From assembly GCF_001005315.1 (NCBI RefSeq), contig NZ_LBMG01000005.1, forward strand, positions 62,001 to 126,000: a stretch of DNA of 64,000 nucleotides, read 5' to 3'. Positions 18,366-27,340 of this stretch are shown piece by piece. The first letter of the stretch is position 1. Each line of letters begins with the position of its first letter. The notes below the pieces were generated by a model. That model made no database searches. It had not been told where the DNA came from and saw only the letters and a list, made by a program, of their open reading frames with translations. Source of the stretch: Kordia jejudonensis (GTDB taxonomy: Bacteria > Bacteroidota > Bacteroidia > Flavobacteriales > Flavobacteriaceae). A program made the translations under genes and the position numbers.

Positions 18366-18689
18366 ATGAAAGCTTTTAAACTCATATATAATCCTAAATG
18401 GTCTGCTATTTTGATTTTATTTCTTTTCTTATCAGGAATATTAGTTGGATTTTACGTTGAAAGATTTCGTTTTTCAAACTATCGTTGGATCTACGAATAT
18501 GGAAAGTTGATTAATTATCTACTTGTTTTTGGCTCATTAACTGGGTCATTTTTTCATACGATAATCATATGTTTGAACAATAGAAAGACATGGAGAATGT
18601 ATATCATATGGATTATAATAGGACTTTTACCTTTATTATATTTTGTCTTTATGATGATGTTAATCTTTATAAAGATCTATTTCTTTTAA
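18366..18689 (+). CDS. Small three-helix membrane protein, unknown
   Basis: The 107-residue protein has three hydrophobic segments (about residues 12-30, 45-68 and 78-102) joined by short charged loops. An in-frame GTG lies two codons earlier at 18360, but the ATG at 18366 (MKAFKLIYNPKW) is more natural. No family is recognised and no catalytic motif is visible. It lies between the divergently read methyltransferase and the CapK-like gene and has its own convincing promoter. Base composition matches its surroundings. Confidence 0.55.
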   Translation: MKAFKLIYNPKWSAILILFLFLSGILVGFYVERFRFSNYRWIYEYGKLINYLLVFGSLTGSFFHTIIICLNNRKTWRMYIIWIIIGLLPLLYFVFMMMLIFIKIYFF

Positions 18690-18764
18690 ATTAATCAAAC
18701 TATCGTAACAGACATTTTATAACTCATAAAATTTGATTACTTTCACTTTTTATTGACCTAAATC

Positions 18765-20042
18765 ATGCTCCATAAATTCCTTTTTAAACTTGGCGAACGT
18801 TTACGAAATCCTTCCATACGGAAATGGTTTGCCTTTTTGAAAACTTCGGAAAAATGGTCAATTGAAGCCTTGGAAACGTATCAATTGGAACAACTAAAAG
18901 CATTGATTAGCTTTGCGAAAGCAACTTCTCCTTATTACCAAGAAAAGTTCAAAGACATTGATGTGGCAACTTTTAATTCTTTAGACGATCTTACGAAATT
19001 ACCTGTATTGTCAAAAGCTGATGTTATTGCGCACAACGAAGCTATTCATGCCAAACATAGTTTTAAAAAAGTATTTACAGCGACTACTTCAGGTTCGTCA
19101 GGCGATCCGTTAGTGTATAAAAGAGAAGAAGAAGCCGATTCGTTTAACAGAGCTTCCATTTTTAGGGGATATTCATGGCATAATGTACAACCTTGGGAAC
19201 GAAACGGTTATTTTTGGGGATTTGATTTTTCAGGATTGAAATGTTTCAAAGTACGAATTTTAGATGCATTACAGAATCGTTTCCGTGTGTTTGATTATAA
19301 GGAAAAAGCGTTTAATCAATTTGTAAAAAAGTTGCAAAAGGCGAAATATATTCACGGTTATTCGTCTATGATTTATCAATCTGCGAAGTTGATTAATGAT
19401 AAAAATCTTCCGAAACCAAAACATTTGAAAATGGTGAAAGGAACTTCGGAGAAAATTTACGATAGTTATAAAGAAGAAATTAAAAAAGCGTTTGGCGTGC
19501 CGATAATTAGCGAATATGGCGCCGCAGAAACGGGAATTATTGCGTTTGAATGTGAAAAAGGCAACATGCATATTAACATGGAAGGTGTCATTGTAGAAGA
19601 AATTGATCATCAAATTGTAGTGACCAATTTGCAAATGAAAGCGTTTCCAATTATCCGTTATCAATTGGGCGATTATATTCAGTTAGCTCCTGAAAATAAG
19701 ACGTGTACTTGTGGAAAATCGCACTATATTTTAGAAGAAGTTACCGGTAGAATAGGAGAGAATGTGTATGGAAAACAAGAAATTTATCCTAGTTTGTATT
19801 TCTATTATATTTTTAAAAATTTGGGTAAAAAACATAACATAAAACTTACATACCAAATTATCCAAAAAGAAAAAGGAATTCTTATATTTAACCTCGAAGA
19901 ACAGATAACTAATAAACAAGAACAATTACTTAAAGGAGAAATTTACAACTACTTTTCTGATGATATTACCTACAATATCAATCAAAATGTGAAGAAATCC
20001 GAAGTAAAAGGAAAAACTAAGAGTTTTATCTCTTATATTTAA
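18765..20042 (+). CDS. CapK/PaaK-like adenylate-forming enzyme
   Basis: The 425-residue protein belongs to the phenylacetate-CoA ligase-like branch of the ANL superfamily that is common in capsule clusters (CapK). The ATP-binding P-loop reads TATTSGSSGDPLVY near residues 103-117, followed by HGYSSMIYQSAKL, SEYGAAETGIIAFEC (the adenylate-binding YGxxE motif) and YQLGDYIQL. A small zinc-type motif, TCTCGKSH, is near residue 315. It may activate an acyl or amino-acid group for attachment to a sugar; the true substrate is unknown. It is followed after six bases by the initiating sugar transferase, so the two are probably co-transcribed. Confidence 0.8.
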   Translation: MLHKFLFKLGERLRNPSIRKWFAFLKTSEKWSIEALETYQLEQLKALISFAKATSPYYQEKFKDIDVATFNSLDDLTKLPVLSKADVIAHNEAIHAKHSFKKVFTATTSGSSGDPLVYKREEEADSFNRASIFRGYSWHNVQPWERNGYFWGFDFSGLKCFKVRILDALQNRFRVFDYKEKAFNQFVKKLQKAKYIHGYSSMIYQSAKLINDKNLPKPKHLKMVKGTSEKIYDSYKEEIKKAFGVPIISEYGAAETGIIAFECEKGNMHINMEGVIVEEIDHQIVVTNLQMKAFPIIRYQLGDYIQLAPENKTCTCGKSHYILEEVTGRIGENVYGKQEIYPSLYFYYIFKNLGKKHNIKLTYQIIQKEKGILIFNLEEQITNKQEQLLKGEIYNYFSDDITYNINQNVKKSEVKGKTKSFISYI

Positions 20043-20048
20043 GTACGT

Positions 20049-21446
20049 ATGGCCTCAAATTCTAACATGCATTTCGAAATTTCGGAACGTAAGCTATTGC
20101 TTAGGTTTTTTGATGTATTGGCTTTATTATCAGGCTTATATGTAGTTTCAAGCATTTTTGATTTTGATTATTTTAAATTGACTCAACAACGTTGGTTTTG
20201 GTCTGTAGTGTTGATTGTGTATTACATGCTATTTTCTACAGTATTGGAAATGTACAATTTGCAAAAAAGTAGTAGATACGATACTACGTTTCAAAGTTTA
20301 GTTTTAACTGTTTCCATTACCGTTTTGTGTTATTTGCTAACACCATTTTTTACACCAGAATTACCTGAAAATCGTTTGCAGATTCTCTATTTCTTTTTAG
20401 CAATTTCGGTTTCTATTTTCTTGTGGCGTTGTGCGTATATTTTCTTTATTTCATCTCCTAGATTCTATAAAAATATTTTAATTATTGGCAATAAGGAAGA
20501 AGTTGCCATCATTGCGAGAGCGATTCGAAAAAATACAAATTATTCAAAAGTTGTCGGATATATCAATTCGAGTGCAACTGTGACAGATAACGATGTTGAT
20601 TTAACTGATATTGAAGAAATTACAAGTTTGGATTTACAGAAAGTTGCCAAAGAAAAAGCAGTTTCGGAAGTAATTATTGCAAGTAATGAAAGAGAAGAAT
20701 TGAACAAACCGTTATTTGATGGTTTGATTTCATTGTTAGAAACAGGTTTGCCGATTAAGGAATATATTCAGGTCTATGAAGAATTAACATTCAGAGTGCC
20801 AGTGCAATATGTGGGAAAAGATTTTTACAAGTATTTTCCGTTTAGCCGAAGCAATCAAAACAAATTGTATTTATTCTTTCATCGTTTTTTTGATGTTGTA
20901 TTCTCTATTTTAGGTTTACTTGTGAGTTTTTTGTTTCTACCTTTTATTTTAATCGGAAACTTGATTGGAAATCGAGGTCCATTATTTTATACACAGGAAC
21001 GCGTTGGGAAAAATGGTGTGCCTTTTAAAATTTACAAACTCCGCAGTATGATTGTGAATGCTGAAAAAAATGGTGCTGTTTGGGCAACTAAAAATGATAC
21101 GCGTGTAACTCGATTTGGACGTTTTTTGCGTAAATCGCGATTGGATGAAGTGCCTCAATTTATCAATGTACTAAAAGGAGAAATGAGCATGATTGGTCCA
21201 CGACCAGAACGTCCTGCATTTGTAAAACAACTTTCGGAAAGTCTCACATTTTACGAAATTCGCCATATTGTAAAACCTGGCGTAACTGGCTGGGCACAAG
21301 TAAAAACGGATTATGGCGCTTCTATGGAAGATAGTTTGCGCAAACTACAATACGATCTCTATTATATAAAACACCGAAGCTTCTTTTTGGATTTGAATAT
21401 TATCGTAAAAACCTTAAGTACCGTACTTTTTTATCGCGGACGATAA
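20049..21446 (+). CDS. Polyprenyl-phosphate sugar-1-phosphate transferase (WcaJ/WbaP-like)
   Basis: This initiating enzyme of glycan assembly transfers a sugar-1-phosphate to undecaprenyl phosphate at the inner membrane. The 465 residues comprise four N-terminal helices (~15-135), a nucleotide-binding-like middle domain (NILIIGNKEEVAI, CoA-binding-like) and a reentrant/fifth helix near 275-300. The catalytic C-terminal domain has the hallmarks RVGKNGVPFKIYKLRSM, RKSRLDEVPQFINVLKGEMS and MIGPRPERP. All catalytic signature positions are intact. It closes the polysaccharide locus. Confidence 0.9.
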   Translation: MASNSNMHFEISERKLLLRFFDVLALLSGLYVVSSIFDFDYFKLTQQRWFWSVVLIVYYMLFSTVLEMYNLQKSSRYDTTFQSLVLTVSITVLCYLLTPFFTPELPENRLQILYFFLAISVSIFLWRCAYIFFISSPRFYKNILIIGNKEEVAIIARAIRKNTNYSKVVGYINSSATVTDNDVDLTDIEEITSLDLQKVAKEKAVSEVIIASNEREELNKPLFDGLISLLETGLPIKEYIQVYEELTFRVPVQYVGKDFYKYFPFSRSNQNKLYLFFHRFFDVVFSILGLLVSFLFLPFILIGNLIGNRGPLFYTQERVGKNGVPFKIYKLRSMIVNAEKNGAVWATKNDTRVTRFGRFLRKSRLDEVPQFINVLKGEMSMIGPRPERPAFVKQLSESLTFYEIRHIVKPGVTGWAQVKTDYGASMEDSLRKLQYDLYYIKHRSFFLDLNIIVKTLSTVLFYRGR

Positions 21447-21498
21447 TGATGAGTTTCTTACTTTATGAGTTTCATGGCACTTTCATTCTTTGAAAATC

Positions 21499-21531
21499 TT
21501 GGCTATTTTTTGTTAAAATTTCTTACATTAG
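21499..21531 (+). promoter_or_regulatory. Possible Bacteroidota promoter
   Basis: TTG at 21499-21501 and TACATTAG at 21524-21531 are 22 bases apart, with one mismatch to TAnnTTTG. It lies about 60 bases ahead of the lipoprotein gene at 21594. Confidence 0.35.
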
Positions 21532-21593
21532 TAATCTATTTGTCTTTTTTGGCGTAATTATTGTTAAACTAAATTGATAAAAAATACCAACTC

Positions 21594-22130
21594 ATGTTCA
21601 AAAAATTACTTCTTATAATTGCTATTGCAGTTTTTATGACTTCTTGCGATGCTGATGACGCTACACCAACACTTCCGAGTCAAATACAAATAGAATCTAT
21701 TACATTTACAGCGCTTCCTAAGTTTATCGATATCATAGATTACGATGAAATGGAAACGTATGATTTTTCGATTCAGTTTGATGCTTCAGACTTTGAGAAT
21801 CTGGTTTTAACGAGTCCTTATAATTTAAAAAATCCTGCGATATACAATTCTGTAGATGGATTAGTAACTCCAATTGTCTTTGAAATTAAAGATGATTTGT
21901 TGCCGTATGCTGCAAGTTTTTATCCGTATATAGATTTCACACGACCGAATGTTGATCGTACTTTTACGGATGATTTTATAATTCCTAAGTTAAGTTATGA
22001 CGAAATCTATAATAATGATTTGGCGGAGGAGTTTTCTTATGAATACGAAATCACATACACTCCAGCTGATGGTTTTGGTCGTTTAGACGGAACATTTAGG
22101 TATGTTGTAAAAGGGAAATTCTTCTATTAA
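21594..22130 (+). CDS. Putative lipoprotein, unknown
   Basis: The 178-residue protein has a type II signal peptide: MFKKLLLIIAIAVFMTSCDA, with the lipobox cysteine at residue 18. The mature part is acidic, rich in aromatic residues and predicted largely beta, with no recognised domain. Aspartates after the cysteine (CDADD) are common in Bacteroidota surface lipoproteins, where acidic residues help export to the cell surface. It has a candidate promoter of its own and faces the DUF4105 gene convergently. Confidence 0.65.
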   Translation: MFKKLLLIIAIAVFMTSCDADDATPTLPSQIQIESITFTALPKFIDIIDYDEMETYDFSIQFDASDFENLVLTSPYNLKNPAIYNSVDGLVTPIVFEIKDDLLPYAASFYPYIDFTRPNVDRTFTDDFIIPKLSYDEIYNNDLAEEFSYEYEITYTPADGFGRLDGTFRYVVKGKFFY

Positions 22131-22173
22131 TATTTCGCTTTACATTTCAGAATCATACTAAATCTAGTTGATT

Positions 22174-23352
22174 TTACGCTTCTAATTTTCTGAAATAATA
22201 CGTCAGATACGCATATCGAATTACCAAAGCTATTACTAATGGAATCGCAGCAGTTGCAAAGACTTGAATACTGAAAAGCCACAATAGTAGCATAATTCCT
22301 AGCAATATTAATAGAAAAACAGTGTGTTTCCACAAAGATGCGCATTCTTGTTTTTTTGATAAGAATTTGTACGCAAAGAAGATATTTATTGGAAATAACC
22401 ATAATACATTCCAATTCATTACAGTTGCAGAATGATCGGTTGCAAACCAAAGCAACGCAATGATAATTCCTGCAATTCCTGTTGTGAGCATGATGATGAA
22501 GTCGAGCAAACGTGTGCGTTTTTGGTTTCTAAAGTCTATAAATGTAATAGCTAAAACAATTAATAGAAGTATTGAAAACACTACATAAGGACTGAAAATA
22601 CTGCTTTTAGAAGTTGTTTGTTCAGGCGCATCTAAGATGAGTTTGGTTGCTTTTACTAATGGCGTTCCCGTTTCTTGTTTAGTAGCATTTGCAAAGGCTT
22701 TAAATACGTATTCTGGCAGAAATTGATAATCTTTTGCAGGTGCTTTTTTATCAATCACGGCGCCTAAAGCAATGTCAATTCCAAAACTAGACCATGAATT
22801 TGCGTTTAAATTATCATGAAGTAAATCTCTGAATGTTTTTTCTTCCGTAAGATGATCGTCATTAAAGATAAATGCATCTTGAAAATTTTCTTTAATAATG
22901 TCACGCTTTTTAGTTGCACAATTATTGTAGAAAAAATCATATTTATAGTATCGATTTTCTTCTTTGTAATTGTTTTCTAAATATGCCAATAAGGTTGTTG
23001 TTTGCTCAGGCGTTAAGTCTAATATTTGTTCTTTTATCCAACGTTTTTCATATTGATAGATGCGTACAAAGTTTTTAAAACTCGTTCTGCCCAATCGATA
23101 TGGAAGTTTACCGCGTGCAAATTTTACATAAAAATTAGGAGTGTTGAAGTCAAAAACGCCATAATTGTATACAACATCATATCCATTTATAGGATCTTTG
23201 AGTCTAAATGCGCTGTGTCCAAATGCAGAATAGAGTTCTTCTCCAGCACCACAAGTTACTACTGAAAATGTAGCTTTTGGCGAAAGCTTTATTTGTTGCC
23301 CAATAAGAGTTCCTGTGTAAAGAAAGAGTAGAAGTAAGACAATTTTTTTCAT
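22174..23352 (-). CDS. DUF4105 domain membrane protein
   Basis: The 392-residue protein has an N-terminal signal peptide (MKKIVLLLLFLYTGTLIGQQ). Its periplasmic DUF4105 (Lnb N-terminal-like) domain covers about residues 25-200 and contains VTCGAGEELYSAFGHSAFRL, VVYNYGVFDF and FFYNNCATKKRD. About five transmembrane helices fill the C-terminal third. The conserved cysteine, histidine and NNC motif suggest a hydrolase-like active site (NlpC/P60-like has been proposed for related domains; that is inference). It lies six bases upstream of the stop region of the PorV-like gene and is probably co-transcribed with it. Confidence 0.75.
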   Translation of the reverse strand: MKKIVLLLLFLYTGTLIGQQIKLSPKATFSVVTCGAGEELYSAFGHSAFRLKDPINGYDVVYNYGVFDFNTPNFYVKFARGKLPYRLGRTSFKNFVRIYQYEKRWIKEQILDLTPEQTTTLLAYLENNYKEENRYYKYDFFYNNCATKKRDIIKENFQDAFIFNDDHLTEEKTFRDLLHDNLNANSWSSFGIDIALGAVIDKKAPAKDYQFLPEYVFKAFANATKQETGTPLVKATKLILDAPEQTTSKSSIFSPYVVFSILLLIVLAITFIDFRNQKRTRLLDFIIMLTTGIAGIIIALLWFATDHSATVMNWNVLWLFPINIFFAYKFLSKKQECASLWKHTVFLLILLGIMLLLWLFSIQVFATAAIPLVIALVIRYAYLTYYFRKLEA

Positions 23353-23358
23353 TGCTTG

Positions 23359-24417
23359 TTATCTAAATAAACTCCAGTCAATTTTTAATGAAAATACGTT
23401 AGAATAAACAGCAGCACTTTGATCGCCAATGTCTGTCAATGCATAATCCACTTGAATTCCTTTGTATTTGAAACCGATTCCTAAGTTGGGTTGAAAGGTT
23501 AATGATTCTGAACCAAAATTGTTTTCATTTTGAAAATTTCCAACGCCGGCTCTTAAAAATACCAAATCTGTGTAGGCAAATTGCAATCCGACTGCTGGTG
23601 TAATACTTGCAAATGAAGTAGAAATAATGTCATTGGTTTGCGTAAAACGCATATTTAAATCAACTTCGGCAGTAAGCGTATAATCGTAATTGAATGTGAA
23701 TGATTTTGCAACACCAAGTTGTAGTTTCGGAATTGTAATTTCTGTTGTTTCAGGCAATTCTTGTTCTGGAATTTGATCACTTACATTGTCAAATAAATCT
23801 TCGTCAATGCTCCATGTATTGAAAGTTGTTGTGATGTCGCGCGCCATTAATCCGAATCTCCAATCATTTTTTTGAAATTGTAATCCAAAATCAAAACCAA
23901 ATCCCCAAGAAGAAGCAAAGTCGCCAATTATTCTACGAATTACTTTCGCATTGACTCCATAATTGAATCCTTGTACGGGTAATTTTCGAGCGTATGAAAA
24001 TGTAATTCCGTAATCTGCAGTAGAGAAGAGGCTAATTCGGTTGAAGTCAATATTTCCTTGACTATCAATTAATTGAGTTGTGTTTAAAATATCATCAACT
24101 CCAAAACGAATTAAAGAAATTCCCCAAGCACTTCTATCGTCAATTGGCATTGCAAACGCCGCATAATCATACAAGGCAATGTTTGCAAAATAACTTGAAT
24201 GCATCAGTGCTAATTGTTTGTCTTCTAACTGTACCAAACCTGCGGGATTCCAATATCCAGCATTTACATCGTTAACAGTAGCAACAACGGCATTACCCAT
24301 ACCAAAAGCAGCTGCATCAACACCAATATTCATGAATTCGTTTGAGTATTTTACAACAGTTTGGCTGTTGACAAAATATATATTTATGAGTAGGAGACCG
24401 AGTAATAACTTTTTCAA
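23359..24417 (-). CDS. PorV/PorQ-family outer-membrane beta-barrel protein
   Basis: This outer-membrane protein related to PorV/PorQ has the family opening FMNIGVDAAAFGMGNAVVAT, followed by NDVNAGYWNPAGL, then repeating amphipathic beta-strands to a C-terminal SLKIDWSLF. The frame is open to a TTG at 24444, but no ATG is available. A TTG at 24417 gives a standard signal peptide (MKKLLLGLLLINIYFVNSQ), so I use it as start. The mature barrel is about 335 residues. PorV and PorQ proteins serve the type IX secretion system, but this gene could be a paralogue with another role. A T9SS cargo gene occurs at 62949. Confidence 0.75.
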   Translation of the reverse strand: MKKLLLGLLLINIYFVNSQTVVKYSNEFMNIGVDAAAFGMGNAVVATVNDVNAGYWNPAGLVQLEDKQLALMHSSYFANIALYDYAAFAMPIDDRSAWGISLIRFGVDDILNTTQLIDSQGNIDFNRISLFSTADYGITFSYARKLPVQGFNYGVNAKVIRRIIGDFASSWGFGFDFGLQFQKNDWRFGLMARDITTTFNTWSIDEDLFDNVSDQIPEQELPETTEITIPKLQLGVAKSFTFNYDYTLTAEVDLNMRFTQTNDIISTSFASITPAVGLQFAYTDLVFLRAGVGNFQNENNFGSESLTFQPNLGIGFKYKGIQVDYALTDIGDQSAAVYSNVFSLKIDWSLFR

Positions 24418-24560
24418 GAGAATAATTTTTATACAAATATGCAATTTTCTAATCTAATAAACTCAAAAAAAACATAGATATTGTGCGTATTAGCATAACA
24501 TTTTACAATCTTTTTGATTGAGTTTGTAAAGTTTATTTATTTTTACAAAAAATCATATTC

Positions 24561-25307
24561 ATGAACATGAAACGACATATTCCAAATTTCATCACACTTT
24601 TAAATTTATTTTGCGGTTGTTTGGCTGTTATTTTTGCAGTAAAGAATCAACTGGAAATTGCAGCATTTTTTGTGTTTTTAGGAATATTTTTCGATTTTTT
24701 TGATGGCTTTGCCGCTAGAATTTTAAAAGTACAAAGTGAATTGGGTTTACAACTAGATTCATTAGCAGATATGGTGACAAGCGGAGTTGTCCCTGGAATT
24801 TTTATGTATCAATTGTTTAACAGATCGTTACAAATTACTGAAAATGTTAATGATGGACATTCGTGGTCAGATGTTTTTCATTGGTTTCAAACCGAAGTGA
24901 GTTTTTTACCATTATTTGGTTTGATAGTTACCTTGGCATCTGCATATCGTTTGGCAAAATTTAATATTGACGAAAACCAAACTTCTTCTTTTATTGGCTT
25001 GCCAACACCAGCAAATACATTGTTGATCATTTCTTTACCACTCATTTTAATGTATCAAGGAAGTGAAATGATTGATGCCATTATTTTGAACAAATGGTTC
25101 TTGATAGGTTTTACGATACTTTGTAGTTATTTATTAAACGCAAACATTCCACTATTTGCATTAAAATTTAAAGATTGGAGCTTTAAGAATAACATGACAA
25201 AATACATTTTCTTAATTGCTTGTGTGTTATTATTGGTCTTTCTTCACTTTTTAGCGGTTCCAATTATTATCTTATTATACGTGTTGATTTCGTTGTTTAA
25301 GAAGTGA
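24561..25307 (+). CDS. pssA: CDP-diacylglycerol-serine O-phosphatidyltransferase
   Basis: This enzyme makes phosphatidylserine from CDP-diacylglycerol and serine in the inner membrane, the precursor of phosphatidylethanolamine. The CDP-alcohol phosphotransferase signature D-G-x2-A-R-x8-G-x3-D-x3-D is complete at residues 48-70 (D48, G49, A52, R53, G62, D66, D70). About seven or eight hydrophobic helices span the 248 residues. An alternative ATG six bases downstream (MKRHIPNF) is equally plausible. It is transcribed away from the PorV-like gene from a short divergent gap. Confidence 0.88.
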   Translation: MNMKRHIPNFITLLNLFCGCLAVIFAVKNQLEIAAFFVFLGIFFDFFDGFAARILKVQSELGLQLDSLADMVTSGVVPGIFMYQLFNRSLQITENVNDGHSWSDVFHWFQTEVSFLPLFGLIVTLASAYRLAKFNIDENQTSSFIGLPTPANTLLIISLPLILMYQGSEMIDAIILNKWFLIGFTILCSYLLNANIPLFALKFKDWSFKNNMTKYIFLIACVLLLVFLHFLAVPIIILLYVLISLFKK

Positions 25308-25335
25308 TTTTGTGAAATCAGACAGAAACAATCAA

Positions 25336-25923
25336 TTAATCTGAGTCACAATTTTCATTGTAAAATGTAACAATTTGTTCCAAACCATCTCGTATTCTAA
25401 ATTCTTTAGTGTTAATTTTTTCAATTAAATTTTTGCAATCTGAAAAATAAGCTAATGTTTTTGCTTTCAGGTTATTAGTTAACGGATCATAAGGACCTAA
25501 TTTTGTTAATTTGGTCTCAGAACTCTTCTTCAGATAGTACGTTACCACTGTTTGACTATGACTTAGTGAGGAATTAGCAACGAAACTACGTGTATTATAT
25601 ACAACACCATAAAGTTGTACTTTCTCCCCAATAACGAGTTCTTCAACAGCAATTAACTTGTCATTTTCCTGAGTTGCAAAAAACGTATATGTTTTAATAG
25701 AATTCTTACTATAACTAATCTGGACAGAACTTATATCAGAGAAATTAATCTCTTCGGGTTTTGCTTTTGAATACCTTTTATATTTGAATGTCTTGCTTTT
25801 TAATTTTCCAATAACACCAGTGATTGTATCTCCTGATTTTAAAATAATTTTTGAAGGATTGAGCTGTGCAAAACATGAAAAATTTAACATAAAAAGGAGT
25901 AGAAGTGTCAGTTTGAATTTCAT
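25336..25923 (-). CDS. Secreted protein, unknown
   Basis: The 195-residue protein has a Sec signal peptide (MKFKLTLLLLFMLNFSCFAQ). The first mature stretch, KIILKSGDTITGVIGKLKSK, resembles the short beta-rich repeat found in many Bacteroidota proteins of unknown function where a small barrel precedes variable sequence. Two cysteines near the C terminus could form a disulfide. I recognise no enzyme motif. It is convergent with pssA and separated from lptB by about 120 bases. Confidence 0.55.
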   Translation of the reverse strand: MKFKLTLLLLFMLNFSCFAQLNPSKIILKSGDTITGVIGKLKSKTFKYKRYSKAKPEEINFSDISSVQISYSKNSIKTYTFFATQENDKLIAVEELVIGEKVQLYGVVYNTRSFVANSSLSHSQTVVTYYLKKSSETKLTKLGPYDPLTNNLKAKTLAYFSDCKNLIEKINTKEFRIRDGLEQIVTFYNENCDSD

Positions 25924-26045
25924 AGAAGCACTATTGGTTTGAAATATTTATTTTTTCTGAATTATATAAGCGGACATAAATTCATCAAATATTAGTTTGA
26001 TAAAAAGTAACTTGAATACGCTTTTTGAAGTATTACTGATTGGAG

Positions 26046-26786
26046 TTAAAAATCTAATTTCTTTTCGCGTAATTCGAAATTCTGACCTAAGTATACTTTA
26101 CGAACCATTTCGTCTTCTGCCAATTCTCTAGGTTTTCCAGCTTTTAAGATGTTACCTTCAAACATTAAGTACGTTCTGTCAGTAATAGCAAGTGTTTCTT
26201 GTACGTTGTGATCCGTAATTAAAATTCCAATGTTTTTGTTTTTTAAATGTGCAATAATTCGCTGAATGTCTTCAACCGCAACTGGATCAACTCCTGCAAA
26301 CGGTTCATCTAACAATACAAATTTTGGATCTGTTGCTAGTGCACGCGCAATTTCAGTTCGTCTTCGTTCTCCACCAGAAAGTAAATCGCCACGGTTTTTT
26401 CGAATGTGTCCTAAGCCAAATTCTTCAATTAGCGATTCCATTTTCATGTGTTGCTCTTTTTTCGACATTTTTGTCAATTGCAATACACTTAATATGTTTT
26501 CTTCAATGCTAAGTTTACGAAATACAGAAGCTTCTTGTGCCAAATATCCGATACCATTTTGCGCACGTTTGTACATTGGATAATTCGTAATTTCCATGTC
26601 GTCCAAGTAAATGTTTCCACCGTTAGGCTTTATCAATCCTACAATCATGTAAAAAGAAGTAGTTTTTCCGGCTCCATTTGGACCTAGTAAACCAACAATT
26701 TCTCCCTGGTTTACTTCAAGGGAAATTCCTTTTACAACTTTTCGTCCTTTGTAGGACTTCATGATACTATCGGCTCTTAAAATCAT
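26046..26786 (-). CDS. lptB: LPS export ABC transporter ATP-binding protein LptB
   Basis: This cytoplasmic ATPase drives lipopolysaccharide extraction by LptFG. The 246 residues contain Walker [10 protein letters not shown] (35-43), Q-loop [18 protein letters not shown], signature LLSGGERRR, Walker [14 protein letters not shown] and H-loop ITDHNV. The combination EASVFRKLS plus FAGVDPVAV is typical of LptB rather than of amino-acid transporters. As usual for this family the partners are not adjacent. The ATG at 26786 is unambiguous. Confidence 0.92.
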   Translation of the reverse strand: MILRADSIMKSYKGRKVVKGISLEVNQGEIVGLLGPNGAGKTTSFYMIVGLIKPNGGNIYLDDMEITNYPMYKRAQNGIGYLAQEASVFRKLSIEENILSVLQLTKMSKKEQHMKMESLIEEFGLGHIRKNRGDLLSGGERRRTEIARALATDPKFVLLDEPFAGVDPVAVEDIQRIIAHLKNKNIGILITDHNVQETLAITDRTYLMFEGNILKAGKPRELAEDEMVRKVYLGQNFELREKKLDF

Positions 26787-26829
26787 ATACTTTGGTCATT
26801 AAACAGCGTAAAAATACTAATTTCAGTAT

Positions 26830-26841
26830 AACAGCGCTGTT
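26830..26841. promoter_or_regulatory. Perfect 12-bp palindrome upstream of lptB
   Basis: AACAGCGCTGTT is a perfect palindrome without loop, followed on the + strand by a T run. It lies about 45 bases ahead of the lptB start. It could be an operator, or a terminator fragment reading rightward. No gene on the + strand ends here, which favours an operator or chance. Confidence 0.3.
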
Positions 26842-26910
26842 TTTTAATACTTAATTAACGTGGTATTATTATTATTCTGTATTGTAAATATTCGCGTTTG
26901 CTCTATTTGT

Positions 26911-26934
26911 TTCTCGACTGCGCTCGAAATGACA
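26911..26934. repeat. Dispersed intergenic repeat fragment (TCGACTGCGCTCGA)
   Basis: TTCTCGACTGCGCTCGAAATGACA carries the imperfect inverted pair TCGA-CTGCGC-TCGA. From general knowledge this kind of sequence recurs in intergenic DNA of many flavobacterial genomes. A second such element type is at 48195-48216. The surrounding 26787-26989 gap holds no gene that I can support. Confidence 0.4.
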
Positions 26935-26989
26935 TCTAAATTTTGATTTCCTTATAAGTCTATTATCTATATTCTAACAGCGTAGCGGT

Positions 26990-27340
26990 CTATAAATCTT
27001 GATTTTCTAGTGCTTCCCAATATTCGTACGCTCTTCGCAAATGTGGAATTACAATTGTACCGCCAATTAACGTAGCAATACTTAAGGTTTCCACTACTTT
27101 TTCTTTGCTCAAACCTTCTTTGTAGCAAGATTCTAAGTGATATTTTACACAATCATCACAGCGCAAAACTGTTGAAGCTACCAAACCGAGCAATTCTTTT
27201 GTTTGTACATCCAACGCGCCTGCTGAAAAAGCATTGGTATCTAGATTAAATATGCGTTTGATTATTTTATTGTTATCTGCTAAAATTTTATCGTTCATTT
27301 TAGCTCTGTAGGCGTTAAATTCTTCTACTTGATTAGCCAT
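26990..27340 (-). CDS. Carboxymuconolactone decarboxylase/AhpD-like protein
   Basis: The 116-residue all-helical protein has the AhpD-type redox motif C-D-D-C in VLRCDDCVKYHLESC, with the downstream histidine at CxxC plus three (CVKYH). Family members are peroxidase-linked disulfide reductants or gamma-carboxymuconolactone decarboxylases; the CxxCxxxH motif favours the redox role. Its start overlaps the tatC stop by eight bases, so it is translationally coupled to tatC and follows the KdsD gene in one operon. Confidence 0.85.
   Translation of the reverse strand: MANQVEEFNAYRAKMNDKILADNNKIIKRIFNLDTNAFSAGALDVQTKELLGLVASTVLRCDDCVKYHLESCYKEGLSKEKVVETLSIATLIGGTIVIPHLRRAYEYWEALENQDL

Noticed and set aside
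19269-19664. 131-codon minus-strand frame
   Set aside because: Antisense to the CapK-like gene; the translation is compositionally odd (F/H/N-rich) and lacks any motif.
22127-22450. 107-codon minus-strand frame overlapping the DUF4105 gene
   Set aside because: Alternative frame on the same strand as a well-supported gene with membrane helices; no independent evidence.
25300-25335. Short TGATTT/AAATCA hairpin after pssA considered as terminator
   Set aside because: Only six pairs with no T-tail on either side; too weak to call.
26967-27152. 61-codon minus-strand frame
   Set aside because: Overlaps the AhpD-like gene, which has the conserved C-D-D-C motif in the other frame.
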